DNA of 46,199 bases from Candidatus Fusobacterium pullicola (lineage in GTDB: Bacteria > Fusobacteriota > Fusobacteriia > Fusobacteriales > Fusobacteriaceae): NCBI GenBank assembly GCA_018883725.1, contig JAHLFN010000036.1:1-46199 (forward strand), written 5' to 3'. Under the pieces are notes generated by a model. The model did not search any database and was not told the DNA's origin. It worked only from the letters and a program-made list of their open reading frames with translations. The number at the start of each line of letters is the position of its first letter. The first letter of the stretch is position 1. This document shows, in pieces, positions 34,629 to 45,700 of this stretch. The translations under genes and the position numbers were made by a program.

Positions 34629-35657
34629 TTAATCGGCAATTAGTATTTCTTGCCAATATTTATTTTGTAAATCAAGAGTCTTGTTTATATCTCTTAAAAC
34701 TTGTACATTTTTTAAATCTGAAATTTCAAATAGAGGCTCAACTGTCATTAAATCTCTAGCTTTTACATTTACAGATGGTGTTTCAAGAGCATCAGCCATC
34801 TTAGCAGCTACTTCTGGTCTCAATGTATACTCTAAAAACTTGTAAGCATTCTCCTTATGAGGAGCTGATGATAAAATAGTAAATGAATCAACATAAGCTG
34901 TTCCACCCTTCTCTGGTATTATCATCTCCACATTTTTTCTCTCATTTTCATCTAACTCTTTAAAGATGTTGTCTGGATAACCTTGTACTACCCAGAAATC
35001 TCCACTTGCAAATCCTTTTCCAAATGACTCAGCATCAAATTTAGCTATATTTTTTTTCCATTTTTTAACCAATCCCGCTGCTTGAGCTATTGCTTTTTCA
35101 TCATCAGTAGTTTGTGGATATCCTAACATACCTAAAGCTGATGTCATTACCTCTCTCATATCATCAAGAAGAGTCATTCTACCTTTTAAATCTGTTCTTT
35201 CATAGATAGAGTAATCTCTTGGAAACTCTGGAACATATTTTGTATTTACAGCAATAATAGTTGCTCCTATTAAGTATGGAACCTCATAGTCATTTTGAGG
35301 GTCAAAATGATGAAGCTTCTCTAATACTAATGGGTCTAAGTTATTGTAATTTGGTAATTTACTCTTATCTAATTTATCAATCATTCCCTCTTTCATCATT
35401 ATCTCTACATAGTCAGCTGACGGCATAACTATATCGTACCCATCTCCACCAGCTTTTAATTTTGTAAACATCTCTTCATTAGAGGAATAAATATCTTCTA
35501 TTACTTTTATACCTGTTTCCTTTTCAAAATCTTCATAAATACTTTGAGGTATAGTATCAGCCCAACCATATACATATAATACGTCTTTACTTTCTTCTTT
35601 CCCTCCGCACCCTACTAATGCCATAGCTAAAGCAAGTGTACTTAATATTTTTTTCAT
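34629..35657 (-). CDS. PotD/PotF-like polyamine-binding lipoprotein
   Basis: This 342-residue substrate-binding protein has a lipoprotein signal ending LVGC (Cys17). VLYVYGWADTIPQSIYEDFEKETG is the typical PotD/F opening, seen here as YGWADTIP and FEKETGIKV. DIVMPSADYVEIM and KENAYKFLEYTLRPEVAAKM follow the family pattern. The usual ligands are spermidine or putrescine; specificity is not certain. The ATPase and permease genes (potA, potB, potC) are absent nearby. The next gene encodes a DNA clamp. AGGAGG precedes the ATG. Confidence 0.87.
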   Translation of the reverse strand: MKKILSTLALAMALVGCGGKEESKDVLYVYGWADTIPQSIYEDFEKETGIKVIEDIYSSNEEMFTKLKAGGDGYDIVMPSADYVEIMMKEGMIDKLDKSKLPNYNNLDPLVLEKLHHFDPQNDYEVPYLIGATIIAVNTKYVPEFPRDYSIYERTDLKGRMTLLDDMREVMTSALGMLGYPQTTDDEKAIAQAAGLVKKWKKNIAKFDAESFGKGFASGDFWVVQGYPDNIFKELDENERKNVEMIIPEKGGTAYVDSFTILSSAPHKENAYKFLEYTLRPEVAAKMADALETPSVNVKARDLMTVEPLFEISDLKNVQVLRDINKTLDLQNKYWQEILIAD

Positions 35658-35716
35658 TTATCAACCTCCTAAAACTTTATCAATATATATTATTCTAATA
35701 TGAAATCTAGATTAAG

Positions 35717-36931
35717 TCAATTACTTCTTAATTCTTTTATATACCCTTCTATTTCGTCCAATATTCTCATTAAATCTTCTCTAAAATCTCCATTTTTTCC
35801 AATTGTTTTCATACTTATTTTTTCTAAATATATTAGAGATTTAAAAGCCGTGAATATATTTTTTTCAAAAACTACTCCATAACTACTTACTAATCTAAAC
35901 ATCTCCATTAATTTTCTAACTAATGTATTATTTGTTGGATAGCTTGAATTAAAAATTTGCTCCATATCTCTTACTACATACTCTAACTGTTCTTGAGATA
36001 TTTTCTCCTTGGAAATATCATTAAATATCTCAGTAACCTTTCTAAAATCTCTTTTTAATGCATACTTTAGAAGTTTAAACAATCCTTCTTTTGTCTGAGT
36101 TGTTAAAATAGAGATGGTATTACAATCTAAGAAATGTATATTTCCCTCATCACTTAAAATAAGGTTTCCAGAGTGTAAATTATTATGAAAAACGCCAACT
36201 TTCAACATAAAAAATAACTGTGTTCTAATTAAATCTAGAACATCTTTATAACTTAATCTATTATATTGTAGTAATTCATAAAAATAACTTCCATACACAA
36301 ACTCTGTTACTACTTTATCATCAGATGATAGATAAGCATATATTTTCGGAAATTTAATTCTTTTTAAAAACTTTATCTCTTTGTACTCATCAAGATACTC
36401 TATTAAATTTTTAGTATATCTTATCTCATTTCCTAAAACAAATTTCCTGTTAATACGTTCCTTTAAGTCTGTTAAAATTTCCTCTATTTTATATTCTTTA
36501 TTTATCCAAGGTCTTAAATATTTTTGATATTTTAAAGTTTTTTCTATTTTATTTAATTTTTTAAAACAGTTATTTTTGGAAACTGGATTAACCGCCTTTA
36601 TCGATATCTCAACTCCACTTTTTAGACACCCTTTAAAAAAACAGTTGATATCAGAGTAAGAATACGGATAATTATCATAATACTCTAATAGTGAAAACAA
36701 GGGATCATCTTTTTTTACTAAATTCAGCAAATGTTTTTCTTCCTTTTCTAAATGTGTTGTTTGAAATTCTGAAAGAAATAGACACTGTTCTATATTTAAT
36801 AGATCAAATCTTGTTGAATACTCTTCAGCTATATAAATTCCTACTCTTCCTAAATCTGTTACACAGGATAATTTTTCAGCTCTTCCACTCTTTAGTGCTT
36901 TCATAAACTTTATAAATTTAAACGATAACAT
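35717..36931 (-). CDS. Degenerate UbiB/AarF-family kinase-like protein
   Basis: This 404-residue protein follows the UbiB pattern. The N-terminal stretch YIAEEYSTRFDLLNIEQ corresponds to the KxGQxLSTRPDLLP region but has lost KxGQ. ISIKAVNP (Lys112) keeps the ATP lysine. The catalytic loop FHNNLHSGN has Asn in place of the usual Asp of HADPHPGN. HFLDCN replaces DFG while keeping the Asp. Family members are atypical ATPases linked to quinone or lipid handling. The changes suggest a weak or dead enzyme, or a divergent branch. The chosen ATG at 36931 has GAGGAG ahead of it and lies downstream of the promoter. The frame's first ATG at 36976 lies upstream of the predicted transcription start. Confidence 0.75.
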   Translation of the reverse strand: MLSFKFIKFMKALKSGRAEKLSCVTDLGRVGIYIAEEYSTRFDLLNIEQCLFLSEFQTTHLEKEEKHLLNLVKKDDPLFSLLEYYDNYPYSYSDINCFFKGCLKSGVEISIKAVNPVSKNNCFKKLNKIEKTLKYQKYLRPWINKEYKIEEILTDLKERINRKFVLGNEIRYTKNLIEYLDEYKEIKFLKRIKFPKIYAYLSSDDKVVTEFVYGSYFYELLQYNRLSYKDVLDLIRTQLFFMLKVGVFHNNLHSGNLILSDEGNIHFLDCNTISILTTQTKEGLFKLLKYALKRDFRKVTEIFNDISKEKISQEQLEYVVRDMEQIFNSSYPTNNTLVRKLMEMFRLVSSYGVVFEKNIFTAFKSLIYLEKISMKTIGKNGDFREDLMRILDEIEGYIKELRSN

Positions 36932-36964
36932 TTTTATCTCCTCTACTATGATTTTATCATTAAA

Positions 36965-36993
36965 ATTATAATACATATTTTATATTCTGTAAA
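36965..36993 (-). promoter_or_regulatory. Promoter of the UbiB-like gene
   Basis: Minus-strand TTTACA (36988-36993), 17 bases, and a perfect TATAAT (36965-36970). Its -35 overlaps the place where the -35 of the divergent methyltransferase promoter would lie. Confidence 0.6.
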
Positions 36994-37007
36994 TAACAAG
37001 GTTTTTA

Positions 37008-37016
37008 TGGTATAAT
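37008..37016 (+). promoter_or_regulatory. Extended -10 promoter of the SpoU methyltransferase gene
   Basis: TGGTATAAT with a perfect -10, about 30 bases before the GTG start. There is no good -35. Confidence 0.55.
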
Positions 37017-37045
37017 AAAAAGTAGAAAAATTTCAGGAGGATATT

Positions 37046-37816
37046 GTGGAATTTATAAATAGTTTAGATAATAGTACAATTAAAAGAATAAAAAAATTGA
37101 AACAGAGAAAATATAGAGAAGAGGAGAAAAAATTTTTAGCTGAAGGAAGAAAATTTTTAGATTTTGATTACCAACCAGAGTTAATCATATTAAAAGAGAA
37201 TTTTGAAGAGATAGAAAATATCAATCAAAAGTTAGAAAAGTTTAATTGTAGAAAATTGGTGGTTAATGATAAAATTTTTAAAGAATTAACTTCCCAAGAA
37301 AACTCCCAAGGAGTTATCTTAGTATATCCTTACTGTACTAGTGATATTAACTCTCTACAAAAAAATATTGTAATTTTAGATAAAGTACAAGATCCTGGAA
37401 ATCTTGGTACAATTATCCGTGTAGCTGATGCTGCTGGGTTTAGAGATATTTTATTAACTAAGGGAAGTGTTGATTGCTACAATGAAAAATGTGTAAGAAG
37501 TAGTATGGGCTCTATATTCAATATGAATATAATCTATATGGAAGAGGTTGCACTTTTAAAATATTTAAAGGAAAATAACTATAAATTACAGGTAACAGCC
37601 CTTGAGAAAAATTCAATAGAGTACACTCAGATGACTCTTGCTGATAAAAATGCTATAGTTTTTGGAAGTGAAGGGAACGGAGTGAGTAAAGAATTTTTAA
37701 ACTCTGCTGATGAGTGCGTTATCATTCCTATATATGGAAGTGCTGAATCACTAAATGTAGCTATGGCTTCTGGTATTATTCTTTACAAGGTTAAAGAACT
37801 TGAAACTTTAAAGTAA
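37046..37816 (+). CDS. SpoU/TrmH-family RNA 2'-O-methyltransferase
   Basis: This SPOUT methyltransferase of 256 residues has an N-terminal substrate-binding domain (about 1-100, starting INSLDNSTIKRIKKLKQRK) and a knotted catalytic domain. The three SpoU motifs are visible: LDKVQDPGNLGTIIRVADAAG, VFGSEGNGVS and IPIYGSAESLNVAMASGI. It probably 2'-O-methylates a 23S rRNA guanosine (RlmB-like or YsgA-like). The start is a GTG with AGGAGG five bases upstream. It heads a plus-strand run with the Nudix ORF, the M15 lipoprotein and hydE. Confidence 0.92.
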   Translation: MEFINSLDNSTIKRIKKLKQRKYREEEKKFLAEGRKFLDFDYQPELIILKENFEEIENINQKLEKFNCRKLVVNDKIFKELTSQENSQGVILVYPYCTSDINSLQKNIVILDKVQDPGNLGTIIRVADAAGFRDILLTKGSVDCYNEKCVRSSMGSIFNMNIIYMEEVALLKYLKENNYKLQVTALEKNSIEYTQMTLADKNAIVFGSEGNGVSKEFLNSADECVIIPIYGSAESLNVAMASGIILYKVKELETLK

Positions 37817-37838
37817 TTTTTTGCTAAAAGGATTTGTG

Positions 37839-38069
37839 ATGGATAAATTTGAAGAGTTAGAAAAAATGGTAACTCTCGAGATTCCAGCTGGAGTTTTAGA
37901 GGAAAATGAATGTCCTATGAGTGCAGCTATTAGGGAGTTAGAAGAGGAAACAGGATACAGAGCTAATAAAATAGAAAAAATATGTGAATATTTTATGAGT
38001 CCTGGAATATCTGATGGAAAAAGTATAATAGGGGTGGAGTTTGCTAAAAGAAAAAGAGGAATATTATGA
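37839..38069 (+). pseudogene. Shrunken Nudix hydrolase (ADP-ribose pyrophosphatase-like), open but internally deleted
   Basis: This 76-codon ORF begins at an ATG with AAAGGA ahead of it. It keeps a complete Nudix box, G-x5-E-x7-REL-EEETGY (about residues 18-40), preceded by VTLEIPAG and followed by YFMSPGISD. Family members have about 170-180 residues. Here an N-terminus typical of the family (MDKFEELEK) is joined directly to VTLEIPAG. SPGISD is joined directly to a C-terminal-like GKSIIGVEFAKR. The pattern suggests two in-frame internal deletions, removing most of the N-terminal sheet and the C-terminal helix. It is probably inactive, but still translated. Its stop overlaps the next start by four bases (ATGA). 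Confidence 0.65.
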
Positions 38070-38563
38070 AAATAAAAAAGCTTTTCTTTCTTTCAATCAT
38101 TCTATTACTCTTTACTAATTGTTCTCTTATTGGTGTAGATAAAAATGAAAAAATATCTAAATATTTTACTATGGGAGAAGCTATATATAGTAGTACTGCT
38201 ATAAAAAAAGGTATTAAAAATACACCTAGTTGGAGTGAGAGAGCAAATATCAGATATACAGCTAAAAGACTTGATGAGGTTAGAACTATTCTCGGACGGC
38301 CTGTAGTAGTTAGTAGTTGGTTCAGAAGTGAAAAACTTAATAAAATTGTTGGGGGTTCCTCTACTTCTGGACATCGAACTGGAATGTCTGTAGATATTAT
38401 ATTGAAAAAAGGTAGTGCTGGAAAAAAAGAGTATGAAAAAGTTAAAACAAAGCTCAAAAGCTATGACCAACTCATATATTATCCTAATAGAGGGCATCTT
38501 CACATAGGATTTAAACAATATAAATTTCAAGAGAGAAAACAAGTTATGATTAAATATAATTAA
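38066..38563 (+). CDS. Lipoprotein of the M15 peptidase (D-Ala-D-Ala carboxypeptidase-like) family
   Basis: This 165-residue protein has a signal peptide ending LLFTNC (Cys19), a lipobox-like site with an atypical Asn at -1. The M15A/peptidase_M15_3 domain follows (about 50-150): SWSERANIRYTAKRLDEVR, VVSSWFRSEKLN, and the zinc ligands His103 and Asp110 in SGHRTGMSVDI plus His144/146 in GHLHIGF. The domain cleaves peptide cross-bridges or stems in peptidoglycan. Its start overlaps the Nudix stop (ATGA), so translation is coupled. A lipid-anchored murein peptidase in the periplasm is the best reading. Confidence 0.82.
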   Translation: MKIKKLFFLSIILLLFTNCSLIGVDKNEKISKYFTMGEAIYSSTAIKKGIKNTPSWSERANIRYTAKRLDEVRTILGRPVVVSSWFRSEKLNKIVGGSSTSGHRTGMSVDIILKKGSAGKKEYEKVKTKLKSYDQLIYYPNRGHLHIGFKQYKFQERKQVMIKYN

Positions 38564-38576
38564 TTAGGTGATAATT

Positions 38577-39668
38577 ATGTCTGAAAAAATAAAAAATATT
38601 TTAAGTCAAGAGAATTTTTCGAAGGAAGACCTACTTGAACTAATGAAGATAGATAACTCCGAAGATTTAGACTTACTATTTAAAAAAGCTTATGAGATAA
38701 AAGCTAAATATGTTGGGAGAAAGGTTTACTACCGTGGACTTATTGAGATAAGTAATAAATGTATAAAAAATTGTAAATATTGTGGAATAAGAAGAGATAA
38801 CCATAATGTTGAGAGATTCTCTATGTCTAAAGCTGAGATAATGGAAGCTGTAAAGTGGATATATGATAATAACTATGCCTCTATAGCTCTACAATCTGGT
38901 GAAAGACAAGATGAGGAGTTTGTCTCTTTTATCGAAGACTTAATCAGAGAGATTAAAATTTTTTCCAATGGAAAACTAGGAATTACTCTATCACTTGGGG
39001 AGCAGAGTAAAGAGACATATAGAAGATGGTTTGAAGCTGGAGCTCATAGATATCTTCTTAGAATAGAATCAACAAATTTAGATATATATAACCATCTACA
39101 CCCTATGGATAACAAACATACATTTGAAGTGAGAAAAAAATGTCTTGAATATCTAAGAGAGATTGGATATCAAGTTGGAACTGGGGTAATGATTGGACTT
39201 CCTAATCAAACTGAAGAAGACCTTGTAAATGATATCCTATTCTACAAAAATATGAATATAGATATGATAGGTATGGGGCCATATATTCTTCATAAGGATA
39301 CTCCACTTGGTAAGGCGTGGGAAAATAGTGTAGTTAGTGTTGAAAAAAGAGTTGAGTTAGGATTAAAAATGATAGCTATTACTAGAATTTTCCTAAAGGA
39401 TGTGAATATTGCTGCTACTACAGCTCTTCAAGGACTTGACCCTCAAGGAAGAGAGAAGGGGCTTCTTGCTGGAGCTAATATCCTTATGCCTACAGCAACA
39501 GCTCTTGAACATAAGGGAAAATACCTTCTTTATGATAATAAACCGGGAATAAATGATAGTGTTGAGAAAGCTAAAGAGATTATGGATAGTAATGTAAAAG
39601 CTATTGGTGATGAGATTGTTTATGGAGAGTGGGGGGATTCTCTACACTTTAAAAATAAGCAAAAATAG
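38577..39668 (+). CDS. hydE: [FeFe]-hydrogenase maturase HydE
   Basis: This radical-SAM enzyme of 363 residues acts in assembly of the H-cluster 2Fe subunit, with HydG and HydF. The cluster motif is CIKNCKYC (Cys62, Cys66, Cys69) followed by GIRRDN, characteristic of the HydE/PylB/BioB group. RYLLRIESTN and GTGVMIGLPNQTEEDL support HydE. The preferred start is the ATG at 38577, five bases after AGGTGA. An in-frame GTG at 38568 is part of that site. hydF, hydG and the hydrogenase are not in the window. Presence of HydE implies H2 metabolism in this strain. Confidence 0.9.
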   Translation: MSEKIKNILSQENFSKEDLLELMKIDNSEDLDLLFKKAYEIKAKYVGRKVYYRGLIEISNKCIKNCKYCGIRRDNHNVERFSMSKAEIMEAVKWIYDNNYASIALQSGERQDEEFVSFIEDLIREIKIFSNGKLGITLSLGEQSKETYRRWFEAGAHRYLLRIESTNLDIYNHLHPMDNKHTFEVRKKCLEYLREIGYQVGTGVMIGLPNQTEEDLVNDILFYKNMNIDMIGMGPYILHKDTPLGKAWENSVVSVEKRVELGLKMIAITRIFLKDVNIAATTALQGLDPQGREKGLLAGANILMPTATALEHKGKYLLYDNKPGINDSVEKAKEIMDSNVKAIGDEIVYGEWGDSLHFKNKQK

Positions 39669-39679
39669 TTTTCATTAAC

Positions 39680-39724
39680 AAAAGCACCTCACAATCTTAT
39701 TTTTAAGATCTTGAGGTGCTCTTT
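39680..39724. terminator. Bidirectional terminator, hydE / autotransporter
   Basis: AAAGCACCTCA pairs with TGAGGTGCT, with an inner ATCTT/AAGAT stem, an A-run before and CTTTT after. Confidence 0.85.
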
Positions 39725-39730
39725 TAATAA

Positions 39731-42700
39731 TTAAAATTTATATCCTATTCCTGCTCCTATCTTCCATTCATTTTTCATATTTTCACGAGCAAATGAATAA
39801 CTACTCACTATATCCATAAGCGTTCCATTTTGATGTTCATACTCATACTTTATGTGTGTTGTTATTATATCATTATTTTTCTCACCTACTAATACTCCAA
39901 ACTCTTTTCCACCTTTATAGCTACTTTTTAATTCCGTTGCTTCTGAACCTGACACTATATTTTCATAATCTACCCCTGCTTTTAATATATGCTTTCCTTT
40001 ACTTCCTAATACTTCTCTCTTTAAATCTCCTCCCACTTTTGCTGTTAAATAGTTAAACTCTTTTTCCTTTGTATCTAAAGACAATACTCCCTCTTCTCTT
40101 ATCTTATCTTGCTTTATAAAAGTATATCCTACATTGAAATAAGGTTCAAAATATAAATTATCTTTTATCTCGTGGGTATATCTTATATCTGTATATATGT
40201 TTATTCCATTATCATTATAATTACCACTATATGATTGAGCGTTTGTTTTGTCATAGAAAATATTGCTATAATCTTTTGTTACTCTATCACCTTCATAATC
40301 TCCATACTGATATCCTACACCTAAAGCTATTCTCATATTATCAATATATTTTTTTCCATATACTCCTAAATAAATTGAATCACCATCTAATTTACTAGAT
40401 GAGATCTTCGCTTCAGAATTTGTTCCTCCTAAAACTATTCCAACTGTATTATCTAAACTTAATCCATACTCTGCTTGAGCATAAGCTCCTGTTAATTTCA
40501 TATCACTCTCTACACTTGATTTTCCTGCATCAAATGAATAGTAATTTCTTCCATAATATTTGTCCTTTGTTCCTCCATCTACATGAGTTAATCCTCCATA
40601 AACTGCCCATTTATGAATATCAGGACGTAATTCTCTTCCTAATACTGAATTTTTTAGCATGTCCATTGATTTTCTTGATAATTCTGAAGAATAGCTATAT
40701 GGATTAGCTCTATATACATCTGCAAGATATTTAATAAATCCTTCTAATTTCTTATCATCAGATACATCAAAATATTTTGTTTCATCTGTTGATGTCATAC
40801 TTTGATAAATAGAATTTAATTTTGAATATTCTATACCATCAATCACCGGATTTTCTCCCTCTTCTGGGAATGTAATATCCTCTCCTGGGGTTGATCCTGG
40901 TGGAGTTTCTATAGGATCTTCTTCAGGTGTATTTGAATCTATTACTGGTGGTTTTAATGGTAGATCTTTTACTGGATGTACTACTGGTTTTCCATCAGCT
41001 CCTAACTGTATTGTAAATAATGAAGAAGTAGTATCAATTGTTACATCATCTTCATACTGCGTCTCTTTTCCTTTCATTGTTTCATCAAGTTTATTATTAC
41101 TTCCAAAATCAAGAACTGTTCCTATCCCTAATCCATTCAAATCAAATAGAAGTTTTCCACCCTCTGAACTTATAGTTCCACTGTTATTCATAAGTGCATG
41201 AGTACTATATACTTGTAATGTACTATCTGTTGCTCTTGTTACTCCGCCAGTTGTTCCTGTCGGTTTAACTCTTAATACTAAGTTTGCCCCTTTCTTTATT
41301 ACTATATCTCCTAACTGTGCATCAACTGTTTCATATAAAGTTACATTAGTTCCTACAGTAGTACTTTTAAAGTTACTAATATCCTGATAAATATTAATAT
41401 TATTTCCTGATATAGCTCTTGTATCTTGAGCTACTGAACTCTCAAATAGTAAGTTTGCACTACTATTCCCATCTAGTTTTCCATTCAATTTAACTGAATC
41501 ATCTATAGTAAGATTTCCTATTGAACTTATACCACTATTAACTACTGTTCCATTTTTTAAATTTATATCTGTTCCTACTATAGCCTTTTCATAACTTCCA
41601 GAATTTATTACTAGGTTATTCGCTGTAAAAGTTCCATCTTTTACTTGAACTGCTGTTCCTATACTATTTATTGTAGAGTTTGAAAGTAACAGTATCTCTC
41701 CATTATCTACTATAACTGAATTGTCACCATTTCCTACTACATTTATTATCAAATTCTCTTTCTCATTTATTTCAGATGACAAAATAGCTCTAGCTTTATT
41801 TTCCTCATCTATTCCATTGATTACTAACTTATTCTCACTTTCTAAATTAATTGGTTCGAAACTTCCTTCTATTTTAATTTCATCAGTTCCATATCCCGTT
41901 ATCAATAGTCCTTTATTTTGAATTTCTAATTCTTCTTCAAAGTTTTTGATTCCTGTTGTTCCACCAATAATTCCCGTATTTGTTATACTAGTTAAATTTA
42001 TTTTTGCTTCATTTGTATCAGTCTTATCATTATAAATAGCGTATTTATTCCCGTAAATTACTCCATTATTTACTATTTCTTTAATTTCAAAGTTACTATT
42101 TTTATTATAAAAAGCACTAGTACTTCCAAATATTACTCCATTATTTTCTATATTAGAAATTGTTGTTGTTGTTATTTCGTCTATATTAAATGAACCTTGA
42201 GAGAAATTTGAGTCAAGATTATAGATTGCATATCCATCTTTATTCCCTTTTCCCGATATAGTACCATTATTAATTAAGTTGGATAATTTATAATTTCCAT
42301 TTTTCATTGAAATTCCATATCCATTACCTGTACTAGCTTCTCCTAATATGCTTCCTTCGTTATTAAGCTCAGAAATAGTAGTATCTCCTTTTAAAATTAC
42401 ATTTAAAGAAATACCATACCCATCTCCTTCATCTGCCTTTCCTAATATTTTTCCACTATTTATTAACTTTGGAAGGTTCACCATAGCTCCTTCAATCTCT
42501 ATACCATATCCTAATAAACTTCCCTCTCCTAATATAATACCGTTATTTTCTATGCCTGTAAAATTAGAAGTTTTTGACTGTAAACTAAAACCATATCCAT
42601 TAGTTTTACCTCTTCCTAATATAATACCCCCATTTGAAATATTACCTACATTTACAGTACTGCCATTTGCATCATCTTTTGTATTATCTTTTATATAAAT

Positions 42701-45700
42701 TCCATATCCACTATTTTTTGTTACCTCTCCTGAGATTATTCCATTATTATTTATTCCACCTAAACTAAACTCTATTCCAGTTGTATTTTCTAAATTAATT
42801 CCCTTTCCACCATCACTTCCTTTTCCTAGTATTGTCCCATTATTTGTTACCGTATCTATTCTTGAACCTGATCCAATATTAGAAATTCCATATCCTTTTC
42901 CTAAATTGATATCTGTACTTTCTCCTAGTATTAATCCACTATTATTTACTGTATTAATCTTAGAAGAATTTCCGTACTCTATACTAATACCACTTCCTTT
43001 ATTTCCACCTTTTCCTAATATAATACCAGTATTTAAAATTCCTCCTCCTTTACCGATTTCAGGTTGAGAAGTTGATATAAAGGCAATAGCTTCTCCATTA
43101 TTAGTACCTATCCCTGATATTATTCCTTCATTTACTATTTTTCCAACTTCTGCAGTTCCTCCATTTGAGTTATAAATTGCATATCCATCTCCTGAACTTG
43201 ATTCCCCTGATAAAATACCTTTATTTGTTATATTTCCTATTTTCTGAGTTCCACTAGACTCCAATTTGAATACATAAGCTTTTGAAGTTCCTATTCCACT
43301 CATAGTTCCATTATTAGCTATTTCTCCTACTTCTACACTTCCTGAACTTGCAAGAGATATTACTGCTCCTTCACCATTTACGTCAGTTACACTTCCTAAA
43401 ATTATATTGTTATTTAATATCCCACCAATCTTCGTAGTACTACTATTTGAACTATATATTACATAACCATTAGTTGTTCCTGTTCCTAATAAACTACCAT
43501 TATTAACTATAGAATACTGTTCATTTGAACCTATAGTTCCACCATTCTGAAAATATATAGATGCCCCTGTTCCATTAGTTGCAACTCCTTTTATTTCTCC
43601 ATCATTTATTATATTGCCTATTGTCGATCCTGCAGATCCATATATTCCATAACCACTATTTATCCCTGTTCCTGATATACTTCCTGACTTACCATTTGTT
43701 ATATCTCCTATTATATTTCCAGCTGAATCTCCATATATTCCTGCTCCTTTTCCAGTAGTTGCAGAGCCTTTTATTTCTCCATCATTTATTATATTGCCTA
43801 TTGTCGATCCTGCAGATCCATATATTCCATAACCATCAGTTACTCCTATTCCTGATATACTTCCCTTTGATTCATTTATTATATTTCCAGCTGTTATAAA
43901 ATATATTCCTATTCCCTTTTTACCAGTTGAAGTTCCTTTTATTAAATTACTATTTGTTATATCACCTAAAGTTGTTCCATATGTACTATATATACCATAT
44001 CCTCCATTAGCTCCATCACCAGATATTTCTCCACTATTTTCTATTTTTTCTATTAAAGTTTTACCCCATTGTAAAGAGATTCCATATCCTGTTCCATTAG
44101 TAGAAGTACCTGATATTATATTCTCATTATTTATCAATTCTAAATTACTTTTAGATTCTATTGTGCTACTATAAGGTGTTCTAGTATTTATCTCAATTCC
44201 TACAGCTTTGTTTGAAGTTGTATTCCCTGAAATTGTCCCCTTATTATTTATTTTTCCTAAATTAAAAGTAGTACTTGAAGTTATACTTCCACTTCCTGTA
44301 TCTATAGATATTCCATAAGCTCCGTTGCTACCTATCCCTTTTATTACACTATTTTTATCAATATTATCTATTCCACTTATATCCAATACACGAATTCCAT
44401 AAGCCGTTCCAGAATCAGTATTCCCCAAAATTGTTCCTGAATTAGTTATTTTTCCTATTTTATTTTCTGCACTCCCAAATGTATCTATTCCAGCACTTAT
44501 TCCATTAATAGTTGAATTCCCTTCAATATTTCCAGAATTTTTTAGTTCTTGAATTACTACCTTTCCTCCTGTTAAAAATATTCCACTACCTTTTCCTAAT
44601 ATTTCATTTGCATTATCTATTTTCAATATTGTTATTTCTGGACTTGAAATCTTGATTCCGTAGCTAGTATCACCTTTTATAGTTCCACTATTTATTAGTT
44701 CATTAAATGTTACCTTTCCTCCTGTTAAAGATATTCCGTTACTCTTACCATATATTTCTCCATAATTTGTAACTTTTCCTAAATAATTTTCTGAAGACGA
44801 AAGGCTTATTCCATAACCACTACTATAACCACTACTATTTCCTTCACCCTTTATAATACCTTTCTCATAATTATATATACTCTCAATATAACTATAGGCA
44901 CCTGCACTAGATATTCCATAACCATTCTCTCCTATACCAATTATACTTCCAGAGTTTTTGATATTTCCTATTCTTCCATTGGAAAATATTCCATAAGCAT
45001 TCCCTTTTTTATTACTTGTTGTATCTTTTATAGCACTAGCACTAATAGTTCCAGAATTAATGATATCATCCATTTTTATATTATAACTATCAACAGAGAA
45101 GTAAAATGGACTTTCAGAAATTGAACTATCCTTTATTATATAATCTTTTACAGCAATACCGTAACTATCCCCATTTTTTGTACTAACTTTAATATCTCCA
45201 CTATTTATTACATTTCCCATCATCGAAGTAATATTTAATTTAACTGTTCCTGAATTAGGAATTTGTGTTATAATACCTCCAGCATTTACAATTCCATAAC
45301 TATCTCCAGAAGTGTTAGCAACTGAAATTTCTTCTGTATTGGTAATATTTCCTATGATAGAATTTAAAGTATAACTTTTTCTAACATCACTCACATCAAA
45401 ATCTCTACCAGAAGAAAATATTCCATAATTATTTGAATTAATTTTATTATTATTATTTATTGATAATATTATATTATTCTCTACAACACTTCCATTAACT
45501 TTTATCCCTTTACTATCATTACTACTACTCCATATAAAATTTCCATTTTCTTCCCTTACTACTGTTCCAGATGTAGCAGTTACTTTCCCATCTTCATATT
45601 TGATTTCAATAGCCTCTGAATAACTCACTCCTCCAGTAATTAAGAAACTAATTATAAATCCAAATGTAATTTTTCTTTTTCTTTTTAGATACCTCTTTAA

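Noticed and set aside
34615-34656. Longer start for the second dnaN
   Set aside because: It overlaps the PotD-like gene and lacks a ribosome binding site. GGAGGT lies directly before the ATG at 34614.
38044-38542. Minus-strand ORFs opposite the M15 lipoprotein
   Set aside because: The plus strand encodes a clear signal peptide and zinc-peptidase motifs with coupled translation. The antisense frames are low-complexity Phe/Ser/Ile-rich.
40399-42698. Plus-strand ORFs opposite the autotransporter
   Set aside because: They arise from the repetitive Gly/Asn/Ser coding strand and read as Leu/Pro/Ile/Ser-rich low-complexity sequence.
41917-45440. Possible CRISPR-like array
   Set aside because: Repeats are diverged, vary in length, lie in one continuous reading frame and have no spacers.
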